Below are positions 45,472 through 59,168 of a stretch of 64,000 nucleotides of DNA, piece by piece. The DNA comes from Conoideocrella luteorostrata. Taxonomy: Eukaryota; Ascomycota; Sordariomycetes; Hypocreales; Clavicipitaceae. The notes under the pieces were generated by a model. It did no database searches, had not been told where the DNA came from, and saw only the letters and a program-made list of their open reading frames with translations. Within the stretch, counting starts at the first letter, position 1; each line of letters starts with the position of its first letter. Position numbers and translations under genes: made by a program. Location of the stretch: assembly GCA_032433595.1 (NCBI GenBank), contig JASWJB010000171.1, positions 26,908 to 90,907 of the forward strand. Direction: 5' to 3'.

Positions 45472-47056
45472 ATGACAACAACGTCCCCTGAATCGGACAC
45501 AATAGCCACCGGAGACCCCCGACCGCCCATTGATGTCGAACTAGCACAACTAGCCGTATCAGACTACAAAGGGCAAGATCCGTTCCTCGTAAGTTTTGCT
45601 GCAAACGACCCCGACAATCCCATCAATTGGCGCAGCAGCAAGAAATGGGCCGTCACGGATGTGCTCTCAGCCACGGGCTTCAACCGCATCATGGTGTCCA
45701 CCATCATGGCACCCGCGCTGCCCACCATAGCCAGAGAATTCAACATGAACAGCGCAGAGGCAGTCATGGCTCTGTCCATCTACCTACTAGCCACTGCAAT
45801 TGGCCCGCTCGTACTGGGGCCTTTGTCTGAAGTATACGGAAGGACACCAATACTTCATGCGTCCAACATCTGGTTTCTTGTCTGGAACATTGCGTGCGGG
45901 TTTTCCAAGACAAGAGGCACACTGATTGCCGCGCGTTTCATGGCCGGGTTTGGAGCCAGTGCTATTTATTCGCTGGCTGGTGGAGTTCTCGGCGATGTAT
46001 GGCGTCCGGAGCAGCGTGGAAAGTCCCTGGGCATCTATCTTCTCATTCCGCTCCTTGGCGCCGCTGTCGGTGAGTTCCCTTTTCTCCTACCCCGTGATTT
46101 GATGCAAAATATCATGAGGGGCATTGAGCTGATATAAACTCCCCTTAGGCCCGATAATCGGCGGCTTCATCGCCGCCCACACAGACTGGCGATGGTCTTT
46201 CTGGGCAACGTCTGCCTTCCAAGGCGTCATGATCATCGCATCATATCTCACGTTTGAAGAAACCTTTGCGCCTGTAATTCTTAAAAAGCGCGCTGAAAAA
46301 CTCAGGAAAACTACAGGAGACACCCGCTACTACGCTGCCTTCGAGAGGCTCGAGCAAGGCAAGCACCTGGCCTCTATTTTGGGCAGAGCTGTCTCTCGCC
46401 CAATGCGTCTACTTGCACTTCACCCCATCATCCAGGTAGCCGCCATAATATCCGCCTTTGAGTACGGACTCCTGTATATTGTCCTGGCAACATTCGCAGA
46501 GCTATGGATCGAGCACTACGGCCAGCCCATCGAACTTAGCGGTCTTCACTACCTAGCCTGCGCATTGGGTGAGATTGCAGGATCGCAGCTCGGCGGGCCC
46601 CTCATGGACTTTCTCTACAAGAAGGCCGCGGGGAAGGCCAACGGGCCGCCCAGGCCAGAGTCTCGCATCCCCCTCATGTTTGCTTCGTACGTATTCGTCC
46701 CAGTCGGCCTAGTCATCTACGGCTGGACAGCAGAGCATCGCGTCTCGTGGGTCGCCGTCGACGCGGGCATCTTCATCGTCATGTTCGCAGGGCAAGTTGC
46801 CGGCATGCCCATCCAGGCATACGTCATGGATGTGTATTCGGAGCATACGAGCTCTGCCCTGGCGGCTATGCAGTTCCTACGCAGCCTCACAGCGTTTTTG
46901 TTCCCTCTGTTTGCGCCGGCAATGTACTCTGGCTTGGGGTACGGTTGGGGCAATAGTGTGATTGCTCTGGCTGCGTTGTGCGTGGGGGTGCCCGCGCCGC
47001 TGATACTTTGGAAGCTTGGAAGGCGTTTCCGCGATAGACTCGTGTCGACTTACTAG
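45472..47056 (+). CDS. MFS drug:H+ antiporter (DHA1-like)
   Basis: 501 aa. Exons: 45472-46069 and 46149-47056; the 79-nt intron splits the Gly of AAVGPIIGG. DHA1 marks are DPDNPINWRSSKKW before helix 1, LVLGPLSEVYGRTP (motif A), RFMAGFGASAIYSLAGGVLGD, the PEQRGKSLGIY motif, and LGAAVGPIIGGFI (motif C, antiporter signature) followed by DWRWSFW. Loop 6-7 is charged (KKRAEKLRKTTGD). It is a plasma-membrane exporter of toxic compounds or metabolites by family; substrate unknown. A TATATATT sequence lies about 60 nt upstream. Confidence 0.92.
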
Positions 47057-49730
47057 CGACAATTTTGCAGAGTCATTGCCTCGTGTGAACAGACGCGCAC
47101 TTGAAGAGGAGGATGAACACCGCTTGCAGAGTGATGCGAGACGAGTAGCAGATTCGATGACATCGTCTGTCATCACGCAAAAGCACTCTGTCTATTTCTG
47201 TTTCAGCTTCTTGATTTTTAATTTACGAAGTCGACCGCCCCTGCCTGGAAAGGCCATGCTTTTCTACCTGTGTTCAGGTCTCCGAACCAGTGCCTCTGAC
47301 CACCGCATAAGTGTGATTTGGCAGCCTCACCATTGCACGCACGCATACCTGAATTGCCTCCGAAGACCTGCTCGAGGCCATAAGGCTCCTTCCTTAGTTA
47401 GAGAATATCATCATCTTTCTCCCTTCAACAGCATGCACGTTCTAGAAATTCTACGACAACTCCTTAGCCAAATCGTGTAACCCAAACTGCTCCTCGCAGA
47501 CATCGCAGACATCGTAGCCCCCACCCCAGTCCCAATTACATACCAAGAACATCACCATCCCACCATCCCACCATCCCACCATCCCAACCAACAAAGGCAT
47601 CCCTCAACTTTTGACCGCCTCATCATGGCTTCCACGCGACGAGTGGAACCTTTCACCCAACGGCAACAGCGGGTAGCTCCCGCACCAGCCCTTTCGTCCA
47701 CGTAACTTCTAGTAGTCGGTCCACCTTTTCATTTCACAGCGTGACCGGATATCTCCATGCTGCCATATACTCACGCCCAGGATAGGGTTTGACCAAAAAA
47801 CTGGCCGGTCAAACGCAACTTTTCACGTTCCAAGCCTTTCACGTCAATGGCGCTCCACGCAGCACGGAATCATCCAGCAGCAGCCACACAAGAGACAAAA
47901 CAGTAAGTATAAGCGAATATGCACCGGGGGCCCGCAATCCCATCTGACCTCCGTCTCCCGCACCAGCATGAGTTGAGACTGTTTGTGTAGTAAGCCGCCT
48001 GCATGGGCTCAGTAATGTCTGACAATGCAGAGGGGCGGCAGCATTACGGCGTAGAATTGGACACCCGCATGCTGTGTAGCATGCTGCTTGGGTAGATGCA
48101 TGTGGTTGCGGAAGCCGATGGTGGAGGAGAAAGGGGGGGTACGGGAGTGTTTTCTTCTCTCCACTTTGAATGCTTTTCACGATCGGGGTTGTTTGCGTAG
48201 TGCTGAGACATTGCGAGACCGCCGCTACGATCCGTACATATATACATGTTTTGCTGCTGACAATACTCCAATAACATCTCAGCACATGTCTCAAACCGAC
48301 CACGAAGAAAAAGAAACAAGCAGTGCCACAAAACCAAGCCACGCTCACCCCTCTCCTCATCATGGCAGCACAACATATCTTCACCTGGTCTTCTCTCCCG
48401 TATCATGCCACTTGCACTGCCTACCCGTCGTCTACCCGTGCCCCTTCTACCCGAAGTCCAATTCTAACCAACCACCCACTCAGTCTCGTCCCGTGTTCTC
48501 CGACGTCCAGATGAAACATGAATGTGTGTTCTCTGTATGCCCTTCAGCTCGTTTTCGTGTCCCCTGCCACGTGGTTGTTCTACCTCCTTCCCCTTAATGA
48601 CCTGTTCCTTGGAACGGGTGCCGGAACAGGTCGTGTTCCTCCTTGCTTTTTTTTTTGTTCGCTGTCGGAAAGATGCGCCAACACGCATTGTGAGCTGTTC
48701 AGCGCAGACGCCGGGGAGGAGGGATGATAACTTGCTCACATTCCCCCAGTCTGATGTTGCGTTGCACGAGAATGACTGATCATGTAGCACCGCGGCCGGG
48801 AGAGATGGTTAGTGTCCAAGTTGTGTGCAAGGTAACTTACTGTATAGCGGTGCGATCGCAAACAAATGGCCCGGTGTAGGTCGGAATGGTGCTTGCTGTG
48901 CAGGAGCTCTCATGTAGCGAACGTTTCAGAGTCAGTCTGGGCCTTTTCTTTCGGCACTACGGTAATTCATCCAAAGTAGACCTTTACTTAGAACGGGCCG
49001 AGCCTGGAAGCCTCCTATGCTGTGATGTATGCAAGTACATATTGGGCTACGATGTGCTTCATCCCACTTGTGGGACTTCACTCACCGCCAACCTGTTACA
49101 TTGGATGCGACAAACGGACCATTTGACTGACAATTCTCTGATTGTCTCATTCTGATCATCTAACACACGACCACTGACAACGCGAGCACCATTGGCCCAC
49201 GTGTTCAAAGCCTTTCTACCTACTCCGTACATCCAACGTCCACGTCAAACACCGCCCCCCCTTCTCCTGTCATCGCTGGTCTTGACCAATTCCGTCCTTC
49301 AATAAGATATTACTGTCAGCAAACCATATCCTTTTTCCTGGCCCCCGCCACCATAATTATAATAAAAAATAAAGCTTTTGATTCCATTTGCATCGTACTC
49401 TTTATATGTAAACGCCTCTTCCCATCATATACAATTCCCATTTTTGGATCAAGTAGATCAAAGCCTGTGAAGTCTCATTTCTAATTCAATTCCGGCGCCA
49501 TGAAGGTCGCTCTGTCTGTTTCTTTCATGTGAAAAGGAGTGACTATAGTCGGGGTATCTCTGAAAATCGCTACCAATTATGACAAAACAAAGAAAAAAGA
49601 GAAAATGTATGGAAACACAAGCGTAGAAAGAAAGTGCAAAGTCTAGTCGTAGCTGCGATAGAAAACAGGTTCAGGTCGCAAGCAGAGTATAGATAGGGCT
49701 TGGCACAGGGCGTGGAACATTTGAGCCACA
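47057..49730. other. Convergent gene-free region of 2.7 kb
   Basis: It holds an 8-bp tandem repeat (47553-47588) and one TACTCCGTA (49221-49229). Both strands have overlapping open frames around 47.8-48.8 kb with no domain, which I treat as chance. The last 300 nt are the likely 3' UTR of the minus-strand gene. Confidence 0.5.
47553..47588. repeat. 8-bp tandem repeat (CCACCATC)n
   Basis: About four copies of an 8-bp CCACCATC unit. Confidence 0.9.
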
Positions 49731-51511
49731 TTACTTGCGTAGCCCTACCTTGTCTGCAAGGCTTTTCCAGAACCGTCCTTTTGCATCTTCGCTGCGTGCA
49801 CGAGCCATAACTGCATCTCGCTGCATAGGGCCGACAATGTCTTCATCGCCGCGGCCGGGGAACTTTCCGTCTGCATTGAGTGATTCGAGCATCTGTGGCA
49901 CAGCGCTGGGAAGGCAGTCGTCCATGCGTCTCCACTCGAGATCGGCGATAAGATCATCTTGGGCAGGAAGACGGGCGAGGGCAGCAGCATTGGAGCTGCT
50001 GGACCGTCCGCGCCCGCGCCCGCGGCTCTGGTTGCGCGATGCTGCGACAGATCCCGGGGCTGAATAGCAAGTATTCTTGACTGCTTCCTCGAATGTCGCC
50101 TTCCATCGTCCCTCTATCTCGGCCCATTTGGCTTCGGTGAAGACATATATCTTGCTTGTCTGCCCATAGTTTTCGCCTGTTCTGACTAAATGTTTCGTGT
50201 AATTGATGCGCGCTAGCTCCCAATCGCTACGGAACTTAACAATTGTTTCAGGTTCAAAATTCTCCAACTCGTATGGTTGTGGTGAAATGGTGAAATTAGC
50301 ATGTCCAAGTCGGTCAGACCACCCATCATGCTCCTGTAGAATGGCTGGTAAGGCAAACGGGAGCTCTGTGCTGCTGGAAACCTTGCGTAGGGATGAGGTA
50401 GATGGCCTAGTGCTCAAAGGTGGCCGCACGAACTGGGAGGGGGCAGGAAGTGTAGGTGAGAGAGGAACATCCGGAGTTGGACTTGACTCAACCTTGGGTG
50501 ACTGCAGCGGAGATTCTCTTGGTGGCGATGCCAGGGCGCTGGTGAGGAGGGGGGGGAGCAGCGGGGTGGTGGCCATGGCTCGATCGCGTTCCAGACTAGT
50601 ATGGTCTTCGGGTGTCATGTCGATACCAAGTCCACAGTGCACATCATCACTGAGGTCGTAAAATGACATTGAAGGATTTGAAGAAACCGGTGGTGTCGTC
50701 TCTGAAAACCGATCAGGGTGGTGGCGGTTCGAAGCAGACACTGATGAGGACCGACTACTTGGTGCGCCATGAGACAGGACATTCTCTAGGCTCAAGCATG
50801 TAGCGGGTGATGATATTATTGGTGCACGCTTGGTTGATCGCCATCGCCTGATGGTAGGCATCCGAGAGCCTAGTCTTGACGTGAATTCAGAAAAGGCCGT
50901 TTCGGCGGCGCTGCGTTTTTTCCGGGGATAGCGAGAATCTGCGGTCAGGTCACCGTCGCTGAGAAACCCCATGTCATAATCAATGTCAATGTCAAAGTCG
51001 GAAACAAAATGTCCAGGGTACACTGCTTCCGAGCTGTTACGATGGCTGCAGGGCTGGTCACCTGCGGGACAGCATTGTTAGCCAGGCGCATATTGAGAAG
51101 CCGGTCTGGGAAATAGAGGATGGGATGGGGCGTACATAGACAACTATACACATCGGAAAGTGTTGCAGTATCCTCCTCTCGTTGAATTGGCTCCTCCTCG
51201 ACATCAGCCAGGTGTCGCACACTGGACAGGGTGCTTGATGTCGGTGACGGAGAGGCTGGACATTCTAGTGGGGGTTGCTGCATTGGTAATTCCAAAGAAG
51301 AGGTCGAACTCGGGAATCGCTGGTGGCTCTTCGGGGAAAAGATTGGTGTCACGGGCGAAGTGATATCCGAGGACGACGAGTTTGTTGTGTAGTAGACGTA
51401 AGATAAATCTACGGGGTCGGGGCTTGAAACTACAGCGGACGATACTGCGTCAGCCGTTTGTCGATGTCGCACCAACTGCGGCAGCAGTAACGGCTTCAGT
51501 TTTGGCGACAT
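49731..51511 (-). CDS. Conserved-looking hypothetical protein, mostly disordered
   Basis: 568 aa. Exons: 51511-51136 and 51061-49731; the 74-nt intron has a GGCTAAC branch site. I do not recognise a named family. The first 350 residues are rich in Ser, Pro and Thr with acidic patches (DFDIDIDYDMGFLSDGD) and many SP sites, so phosphorylation is likely. Residues about 380-460 look folded and helical (YELENFEPETIVKFRSDW, ELARINYTKHLVRTG, EAKWAEIEGRWKATFEEAV). A basic RGRGRGR stretch follows, then a last helical segment. No signal peptide or membrane helix. The ATG at 51511 (MSPKLKPLLLPQL) is preferred over an earlier start in the same frame at 51748 because the upstream residues look non-coding. 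Confidence 0.75.
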
Positions 51512-54500
51512 GCCTGCACAGCGTAGAGGCTGTGAGGGCACAGCGATGGCCGACGGCTCTCCAAACTTGCTGGAATATCGGCAAATGTCGATGTAATGTT
51601 TGGATCGTACACGGCGTAGAAGTTGGTGAGAAATTGGGAAAGGATCGTTGGGACCGTGGACGGAGAGGGAGATATGGGAGGCAGGTACTTTAGTGCGCGA
51701 CTGTCCCAGACGGCGAGTGGTAGTTGTGCACGTACAGTGCCCGGGCAAATAGAGCGTGCGTGCTTGCTGGCGTCTTGTGCGTTGCGGTGGGTGCGATGCG
51801 GTGCGTGTGTTGTAACTAATGTACTGTTCAATGCAGTTAAGTACACTGGGCCTGCCCTGCTCTAATGTTAGCCTCTAGAAGAGTCTCAGGCGGCATTGGC
51901 ATGGACCTCAATGGTGAGCCTGGTGGGGACTGGGCTCGGTGGGTACCTCCTCGTTGTCCACCTGCCGTGGAGCTAGTCGTCAGCCCGGAGTGCCTGTTGT
52001 CGGAAGACTTTCCGTTCTATCTGTCGAGGCTTTTTGTCGAGGGCTGTGCTCCACCCCGGCGCCAGCGACTCAGTCCCTTCCAGCCTTCAGGTTTGGGTTT
52101 CGTGGTTGTGCGGGTGGCGAGCGACGGTTCCTCTCCGCTAGTAGGCCTGCGTAGTCGTGAGGCGGCTGTGGACGGACTTGGCACCAGGTTTAGAAGTGCA
52201 AAGGAAAGAAAAAGTGGATATCAAGCTAGGGCCAGAGGAGTCGTGGGTCAACGGCGGCTTGAAGAATTTTTTTTTTTGGTTACTTATTTTTAATTGTTGT
52301 CCGCGGCTGTCTGGGTCGTTGGACAATGGACGCAGGATGGTTGTGGATGATGGTGTTTGTAGGTGGAGCGGTAGAAGCAGACGCTGCAACAAGAATGAAC
52401 AGACCAGAGAGAAACTTATTTTTAAAGTTGGGGTGGAGGCAGATGCTATTGATATATATGGACGTGAATACGGACTGTAACGACAAACAACAACGGGATG
52501 GCGGATGTCTCGCGGCCTTGATCAGTGAACAAGCGGGAACAGCAAACGCACGCCCAATACGCGCAATAACGACCGGGGTCGCAGTTCCACGTGTTGGCGT
52601 GAGGCGATTGGGAAACAAGAGGAGCCCGCTTCTCCTCCCGCGATCTGAATGGTTTGGCCCGTTTTTGGCGTCGCAGCCGGCGCAAACAAACAGGTTGGTA
52701 CCTCCAACAAATGCTCATATATTCACTCTAAACTATTTAACTCTCAATTGGAGCTGGCTGTTTTTCAGGTTGGGTGTTGGCCGGGTACTCACTCTGGCTC
52801 GCACAGCAGGTTTGTCACCTGCAGCTGTCGAATCAGACGGACCAACTAAACAGCTGCTTTACCAGCAAGCAAGTAGCCGCACGCATAGGCAAGCCTTCGA
52901 CGCAGCCAGCCTGCCGGCGTATCAGCGTGTCGCTGAGTCGATCCCAACCCTGGCCTCACAGGCACTTCGCTCAATCCGGTCAGACGGCGATGTTGAAGCT
53001 GTGGATGTGGAGGCGGATGTGACGATGCGCGACCAGGGGCACGTGAGAGTCGACACCGAGGTAGGCTGGCAGCCAGTCTGACGTGGTGCGCTGCACTTTG
53101 CTTTGCCAAAGCAATCGTGGTGAACCCTCGGCCAGCCGATTACTGTGGTGCCAGCAATCCGTTGTCTTAGTCTGTGGCAGACTTTCAAAAGTGTGCACCT
53201 TGTGACTGACTCTTTTCGTTTCCTCACGTCCTCGTAGTGTTCAATTGTAGATGCAGGCGGTGGGCTGACCTGACCAGAAGCGGTGTCAGGATGTGGGACA
53301 CCGAGACAACAAAGAGCTTGACTGGTGCTTCTTGGATGATGAGCCGAGGGGGCTTGGTGCACGGGTAAGATGAGATGAGAATCAGTCGACTTTTGCCCTC
53401 GTCGAAAATGATGTTGTTTTTAATAGGACAGTTGACCCGCTCAAAGACATATTGTGATGCAGAGTGCTCGTCTCATTGAACCAATGCGATGGCAATGAAT
53501 ATTATCAAGATACTGGCATGGAAGGCACATTCGGAAATAAGCCAAAGGCAGCCAGAAAGCTACGAGATGAGAGCCATACACAATAATGCGTCGAGATAAA
53601 TTATGTCGACCTTATGATGACACAGGCCAGGCAAGCACAGTCATGAAAGAGAAGAAGGTCAGGAAATGGCATGGAGATGCCTACAACATTCTTGATTTGG
53701 TCATCTCTCTGCTCGACTAGGACGTTGGACCCAAGGCGACGGCTACTATGTGTGAAACAAACCACCTTGGGCACGGACATGCTGGGGTACGGCAGTGTCA
53801 GGGCAGATGAGCGGAGAGCGGGAGGATAAGCTTCGACCATCTTGCGGAAGCCCGCCTTGGCCGCCTGCACCCAAGCGACATCTATCAGTCGGGTACCTGG
53901 GTACGTACTGCAAGTACGGAGTACAATGGCAAGCCTCCTTGGGACGCCTCTACCTCGCTGCCCTCTGGCCCCCCTCCCCAAGACGAAGACTGGAAGGGTA
54001 ATCCTTGCGCCATCAAGGACAGGCTTCTGGACCGCCAACAAAGCACTCAATCTCATACCTGCTGGCTGCGTAGTCCCTTCCCGGACAACGCTTCTACATT
54101 CCTTTCCAACACGTCGGTGACAACTGGCTTCCCTTGGGCCGCTTTAGTGCGTCTTTTTCGAGGGCTCCCTGTTTGGGGAGAATTCGCCCAAACTCCCATG
54201 TTCCGTTAGCCCAACCATCACGATTGGCCCGGCATCTGGATCCACCAACCACGCTTCTCAATTGATGCCCTTGCGCGTCCAGTCCTGATCCTTTTGCCCG
54301 TTACGGCGGAACTCTTCCTCGTACCCTGCCTTCCCCCGGCTCCGTTTTGCTCGAAGAGACAACCTTGTTCCGCGGAGGAGAGTTTCGTCCACCAGGTCTA
54401 AAATTTGTACTCAAGGTGACGATATTGACCGTAGAGAGCTGGGCGGACCTGTTTGACAATCCCGCTAACTGTACCGAGTAGGATTGGGCTTGCGGAGACA

Positions 54501-57500
54501 ACTTTTGCTCATTGTGCCTCGAATAAGACAGTCAAAGCGGCAATGGAAACACTACAGTATATGGAAGGAGTCCTTCACGGAAGGTGATCCGCGCCTAGCC
54601 TCCGTCCTCTCAGTATACCGACCAGTATCACTCACTTAAGACGCTCTCTTATCTGTACGTGTGCTGGTCATGGTCCTGGAGGTCAAAAGCAGACTAGGCT
54701 ACGACCTCGGAGGGTTGTGGTGCCGAATGTGATATTGCTGAAGAACAAATTGAGACCGCACGATTTGCTTCTGAGGAAGCCGTTGACGTAAGGAGAATGA
54801 TATTGTTTGCTGTACCAGTACGGAGTACAATCGACAAAATATTTAGAGCTTGGATTAATCCTTGCTCTTGTTCTTCCACATACTTGCCATCATCTTTGCC
54901 CATTGACAAAAGGGCAGAGACAATTTGCGATCACAATCACAATTGTTTCCATCCCAAGTCTTGGCTTTACGCCGATACTAGGCACCTAAGAACGCTGTTC
55001 TTTGCTTCGAATATGTCATATTTCTTCATCTCTCCCCTTACGATCACCAGAGAATCTACAAATAGTTAAAATTACGCACGGCCATGTCATTTTTGGAAAG
55101 CCTGTCAACTACAACACCGCTCGATGGGGATACTTGCTCATCATAGGTGGCTAAGTCCCAATAGAGCAACTTACAGGTCATTAAATTGAGCAGACCGAGA
55201 GGCATCCACAGACAATCGTGGACATAATTTCGGCTGAGTTGTCTGTCATTCGGGTTTTCCTCATTAGGATGACCGTCGCCGTCCCAAACGAGTGTGGCTT
55301 GTCGGCCATTCGTTTGGGGCAATAGCAGCCAGTTGCTTACCGACATGATACCACTCAGCACGTCTTGTGTTTAGTTACTCCCGTGATTGATTCAACCATT
55401 CCGCTATTGACACGGCTCAACTCAATTCTCAATATTTAGCGAAAGGCGCGCTGGCCGACCAGGGTAGATATTTGTAACGATGACGACATGGCCGTCGGTC
55501 GCAATCGGGCACCATCGAGATGGAGGGGTGGCACGGCGTCTCTGGTTCGCGCCACTATCCAGGCCAGGAACCAACGAGCAGTGGTGGGCAGTCGTCCACG
55601 AATTGTGCAAGTTTGCAGGCGCTTATTACTGTACACTGTGCGTGCCCCATTTTGTTAACCCCCGAAGCTTCACAGAAAATACAACAACCACCCCAAAAAT
55701 TGAGTTCCAGTATCAGATGCTCCCACAGTCACCCTACTCCGCTCCCTCCACGCGGTAACTGCGAACTCTGACGCCTCCGCAGATACAACAAATTCTCCCT
55801 CGTCTATCATCAACTAATCCAGCTCAGTCCACTTACCTGAAGCGTTGTACCAGTATCATTATCACCGTTCGGCATGCTCATATAGTGCCGGGGTTTGCAT
55901 GTAGCGGATGTTGCCGTGTCTCTCCATGCCAGGCTTTTCGTTGGTTGTGTTGTACAGCGTCAAGGTGTCGACAAATTAATCGAGACATTCAGGGCAGCGG
56001 CACAGTGGCCCTGATGTGTCGACTAATCTGTCAGGCGCGTGAGCGTACAGCTTTGACAACCGCAGTGTGTTTTCGGCAATGCACTTGTCACTCCAACTCC
56101 ATTCATTACGTGGTATAAATAGACTGCCATTGGTCAAATTCATCAATAATTGCTACCTGCTCAGCCGCTTCACACTTGACTGCGCGGAAAGGTGGGTGGT
56201 TTGCATGTCTGTCTCAGCCGTTCGAGGCGCAGTTGTCCTCCATGGACGTACTGGCGGTTTGGCCCTGGTGCGTGCGGCATCAACAATAGAATACAGCAAG
56301 GTCTTTCTCTCTTCTCCACTTAGACATTTACTCCTGTAAATAGATTGGAGCATAGCCGGGCCGCCTCGTATGGTCCTTAAATAGTGATGGGCTGGCCAAT
56401 GCCAGGCCAGCTGCAGCTACGAATACGTATTTCATCGGCAAGTGTACAGTGCCTATCTAGACGTCCATTCAGCTGCGGGCAGTTGGTGCACCCTTTTGGT
56501 AAATAAAAAAAGATGGCTAGAGTCGCCGGGCGAGACTCAACCGGGCGAACATATGTAATTTGGTTGTGATCTGGTTGGTGCAACGAGTCGGTGGAGATGC
56601 TACAAATATTCCTACCTTGTCGGTATTATATCGAGTTCCGACAGCTGCATCTGCCAGGTACGACCCGTCCTCTGACGGAGGGACCATGGCTTCTCCGTGA
56701 TACTGCAGTTGTCATATTGTTGTTGTTGCTATTCTCCTAGTATTGTACTTGTTTGCATCAATCCATCAATAGAAGCTCAGGTTGAATCCGGAGCACGAAC
56801 TAGGAATTTTTAGCATCATAATGCACCTGAAAAGTATAGGTAGCGCAGCTCCCTTCAGTTGTCAGCCTGGAAATAGAAACACAAGTGCTATGATTAATGC
56901 TCTTCCTAATTTTCGGATGCAGCGGATCAACCGCATATTGTCGATGGTACAGCCGCAGATGCAGGCGTCTGCTATAATCCCACAGTAAGCAATAATGCCA
57001 GGCATTACTAGTACATGCAGACAGCTTGATAGAAAAGGTTGGATCTCCATCGAATCATTGCAACACCTTTCAATTGCTCATTCGACCATGGCGCGGCATG
57101 TTCGTGCTACCTCCATGGTAAGACTGGTGAGTGACAGTGTGAGTTGCCAGTTACGGCTTGCAAGGTACATTACTCCGTACCTCGACGTGCTGTGCTCCAA
57201 AGCATTGTTCTCGGATGAACTCAATTGTGGAGCTCTTATCTCTTGTTCCCACGGTCGCGAGGATGCAAAAGACAAGCAATATTTACCGAGTATCGCGAAT
57301 ATTCAAAACGCTTCCGTCACTTTCTAGTGGCCCCTTGCTGCGTAGGGCTCCTCCCCCGGACGGTTGTACAACTCCATACAGCGAGCAACATGAACACATG
57401 ATCGTAGATCTGTGTGGCCGCGAAGATATAACATTCGAAGTATAGGTCAATACTGATATTTTCTGCAGCACCACTCGTTATGCATTATTCTCGGGGTCGC

Positions 57501-59149
57501 GAGGCATTTTCTGGAGCTGTCAGCATGTATATATGTCCGTCTGTCTGTCGAGTTTTGTGCCTTGCATTAGCCAGACCCAACGGAAACGTTCCAAGCGTCG
57601 CGATTTGCCAATTCCACAGCTTTGACCCATTTTGCTGCCTGTACATGTAAGACCGGGACAATGACCTCAGAACCAACATTGCACCCTTGTTTGGGTGTTT
57701 TCGAGACGGCCCGTATGGTAAGCCATCTGCAAGATATTTTCAATCAACTTGGGACGGCTGCGGGAAATGTCTTATCAACCTTTCTTCCTACCTACAATAC
57801 GTGATAAAGACGTGCTCAGCGTACCCAGAAACCTAATTCATGCATGACATTGCAGATGACAGGTGCCAATCCCTATCCACAATTTACAGATACAAGCCGT
57901 GTTTGGCGGGTCAAGGAGCAACGTTGGGAATAGCTGGAAGAAACGGGGGATCACATGCTCTATCCTGGGGCAGACTTTTGGTCATTAATAATTCTCTCCC
58001 GGTATCGTGGAGCTGTTTGCCTTGTTTGGCTGTCCACCGGCTGCGTGGCTGTCTCCTCTGCAGTGGACCGCGATGACTGACTGACTGATTGCATCACAAG
58101 CCAGAGCAACGACAGAAGTGAAGGTCGGACCAACAAGTGAGGAGGGCGTGTGCCGGGCGGAGGATTTTGACCATCACTCCGGTAGGACCCCACCAGACCT
58201 GAAGAATTGGGCCTTCTTGGCTCCGTGGAATATAGGTTGTTCCGTGTTCTGGATCTGGATGACACGGCGGGTGAAAACTCTTCACGTTGAGGCGAGGAGC
58301 GAGCGACTGAGCGAGCATGTACTGCGTAAGCAAGCAAGCCTCAAAGCCGTGCCTTGGCCCCACCACAGGGTAACCAGAAGAGGTAGCTCCTCCGGCCAAT
58401 CCTCGTCGAGGCCGCGCGCCGGTTGGGTTGGATAAATGTTGTTTGTTGATTGCATTGCAGGGAATCATGATTACAGTATCTAGAAGAATCCATGCACGGG
58501 GATTCCTCGGCTTTAGGTTGGTTGGACTGGCTTACAGCTGTAGCGCGTGCGACAGATGACAACATCAACACACACACAGTGTCGACATGCGCAAACCACA
58601 TACTGTATGTAGCTTCTAATCACGCCATCAAACAGCTCCTTGCGAGATTGATAGGCCCTGAAGGGCCTGTATTCGTCCGTAAATTACTTAGGGTTCTCTC
58701 CTTCCCAATCCGCAACAGCCAAACGCCAGTGCCTTAACGCCTCGAGGGGAATAAGATGTCACCAATGGCCCAAGAGTCATTCCTGTGGCGCATTGCTATT
58801 CGCCGACACTACGGAGTACTCTGTCAAGCCGACCTCGGATAATCTGACCTTAAGGCCACTTCCTTCTCATAGAAGATGGCCACTGTCAAGCGTAACGGTT
58901 CAAAGCGCATGAGAAAGGGGGCCCGGCAATGAGACCCATTGGTAGGTTTGCTTGGTACAGCGGGATTTGTGAGGGAGGTTCTAGATCGCGGGTATTGGGA
59001 TGCGGATGCAGGTACGCGGAGCATTAGGACGCAAGGGTAGCTTGGCGGTGAATTGCCCGAGTTTATAGAGCTGAAGAAATGGCGCAGTATGGATACTTGG
59101 TGGATGTGTGCCGGGTGTCAAGGGAGTTTGGGTAGGTAGATATGCGGCC

Positions 59150-59168
59150 TTTTTTTTTTCTTTTTTTT
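59150..59168. repeat. Poly-T tract
   Basis: Two T runs broken by a single C. Confidence 0.9.

Noticed and set aside
47839..48790. Overlapping frames on both strands of 108-181 codons
   Set aside because: Frames on opposite strands mask each other, contain low-complexity residues and show no family features.
51865..52293. 142-codon frame on the plus strand
   Set aside because: It lies in the upstream region of the 51511 gene and ends in a poly-T-encoded Phe run; no domain.
52326..53081. 251-codon open frame on the plus strand
   Set aside because: It is the longest frame in the desert, but there is no domain, no sensible signal or splice structure, and the composition looks like translated non-coding sequence upstream of the 51511 gene.
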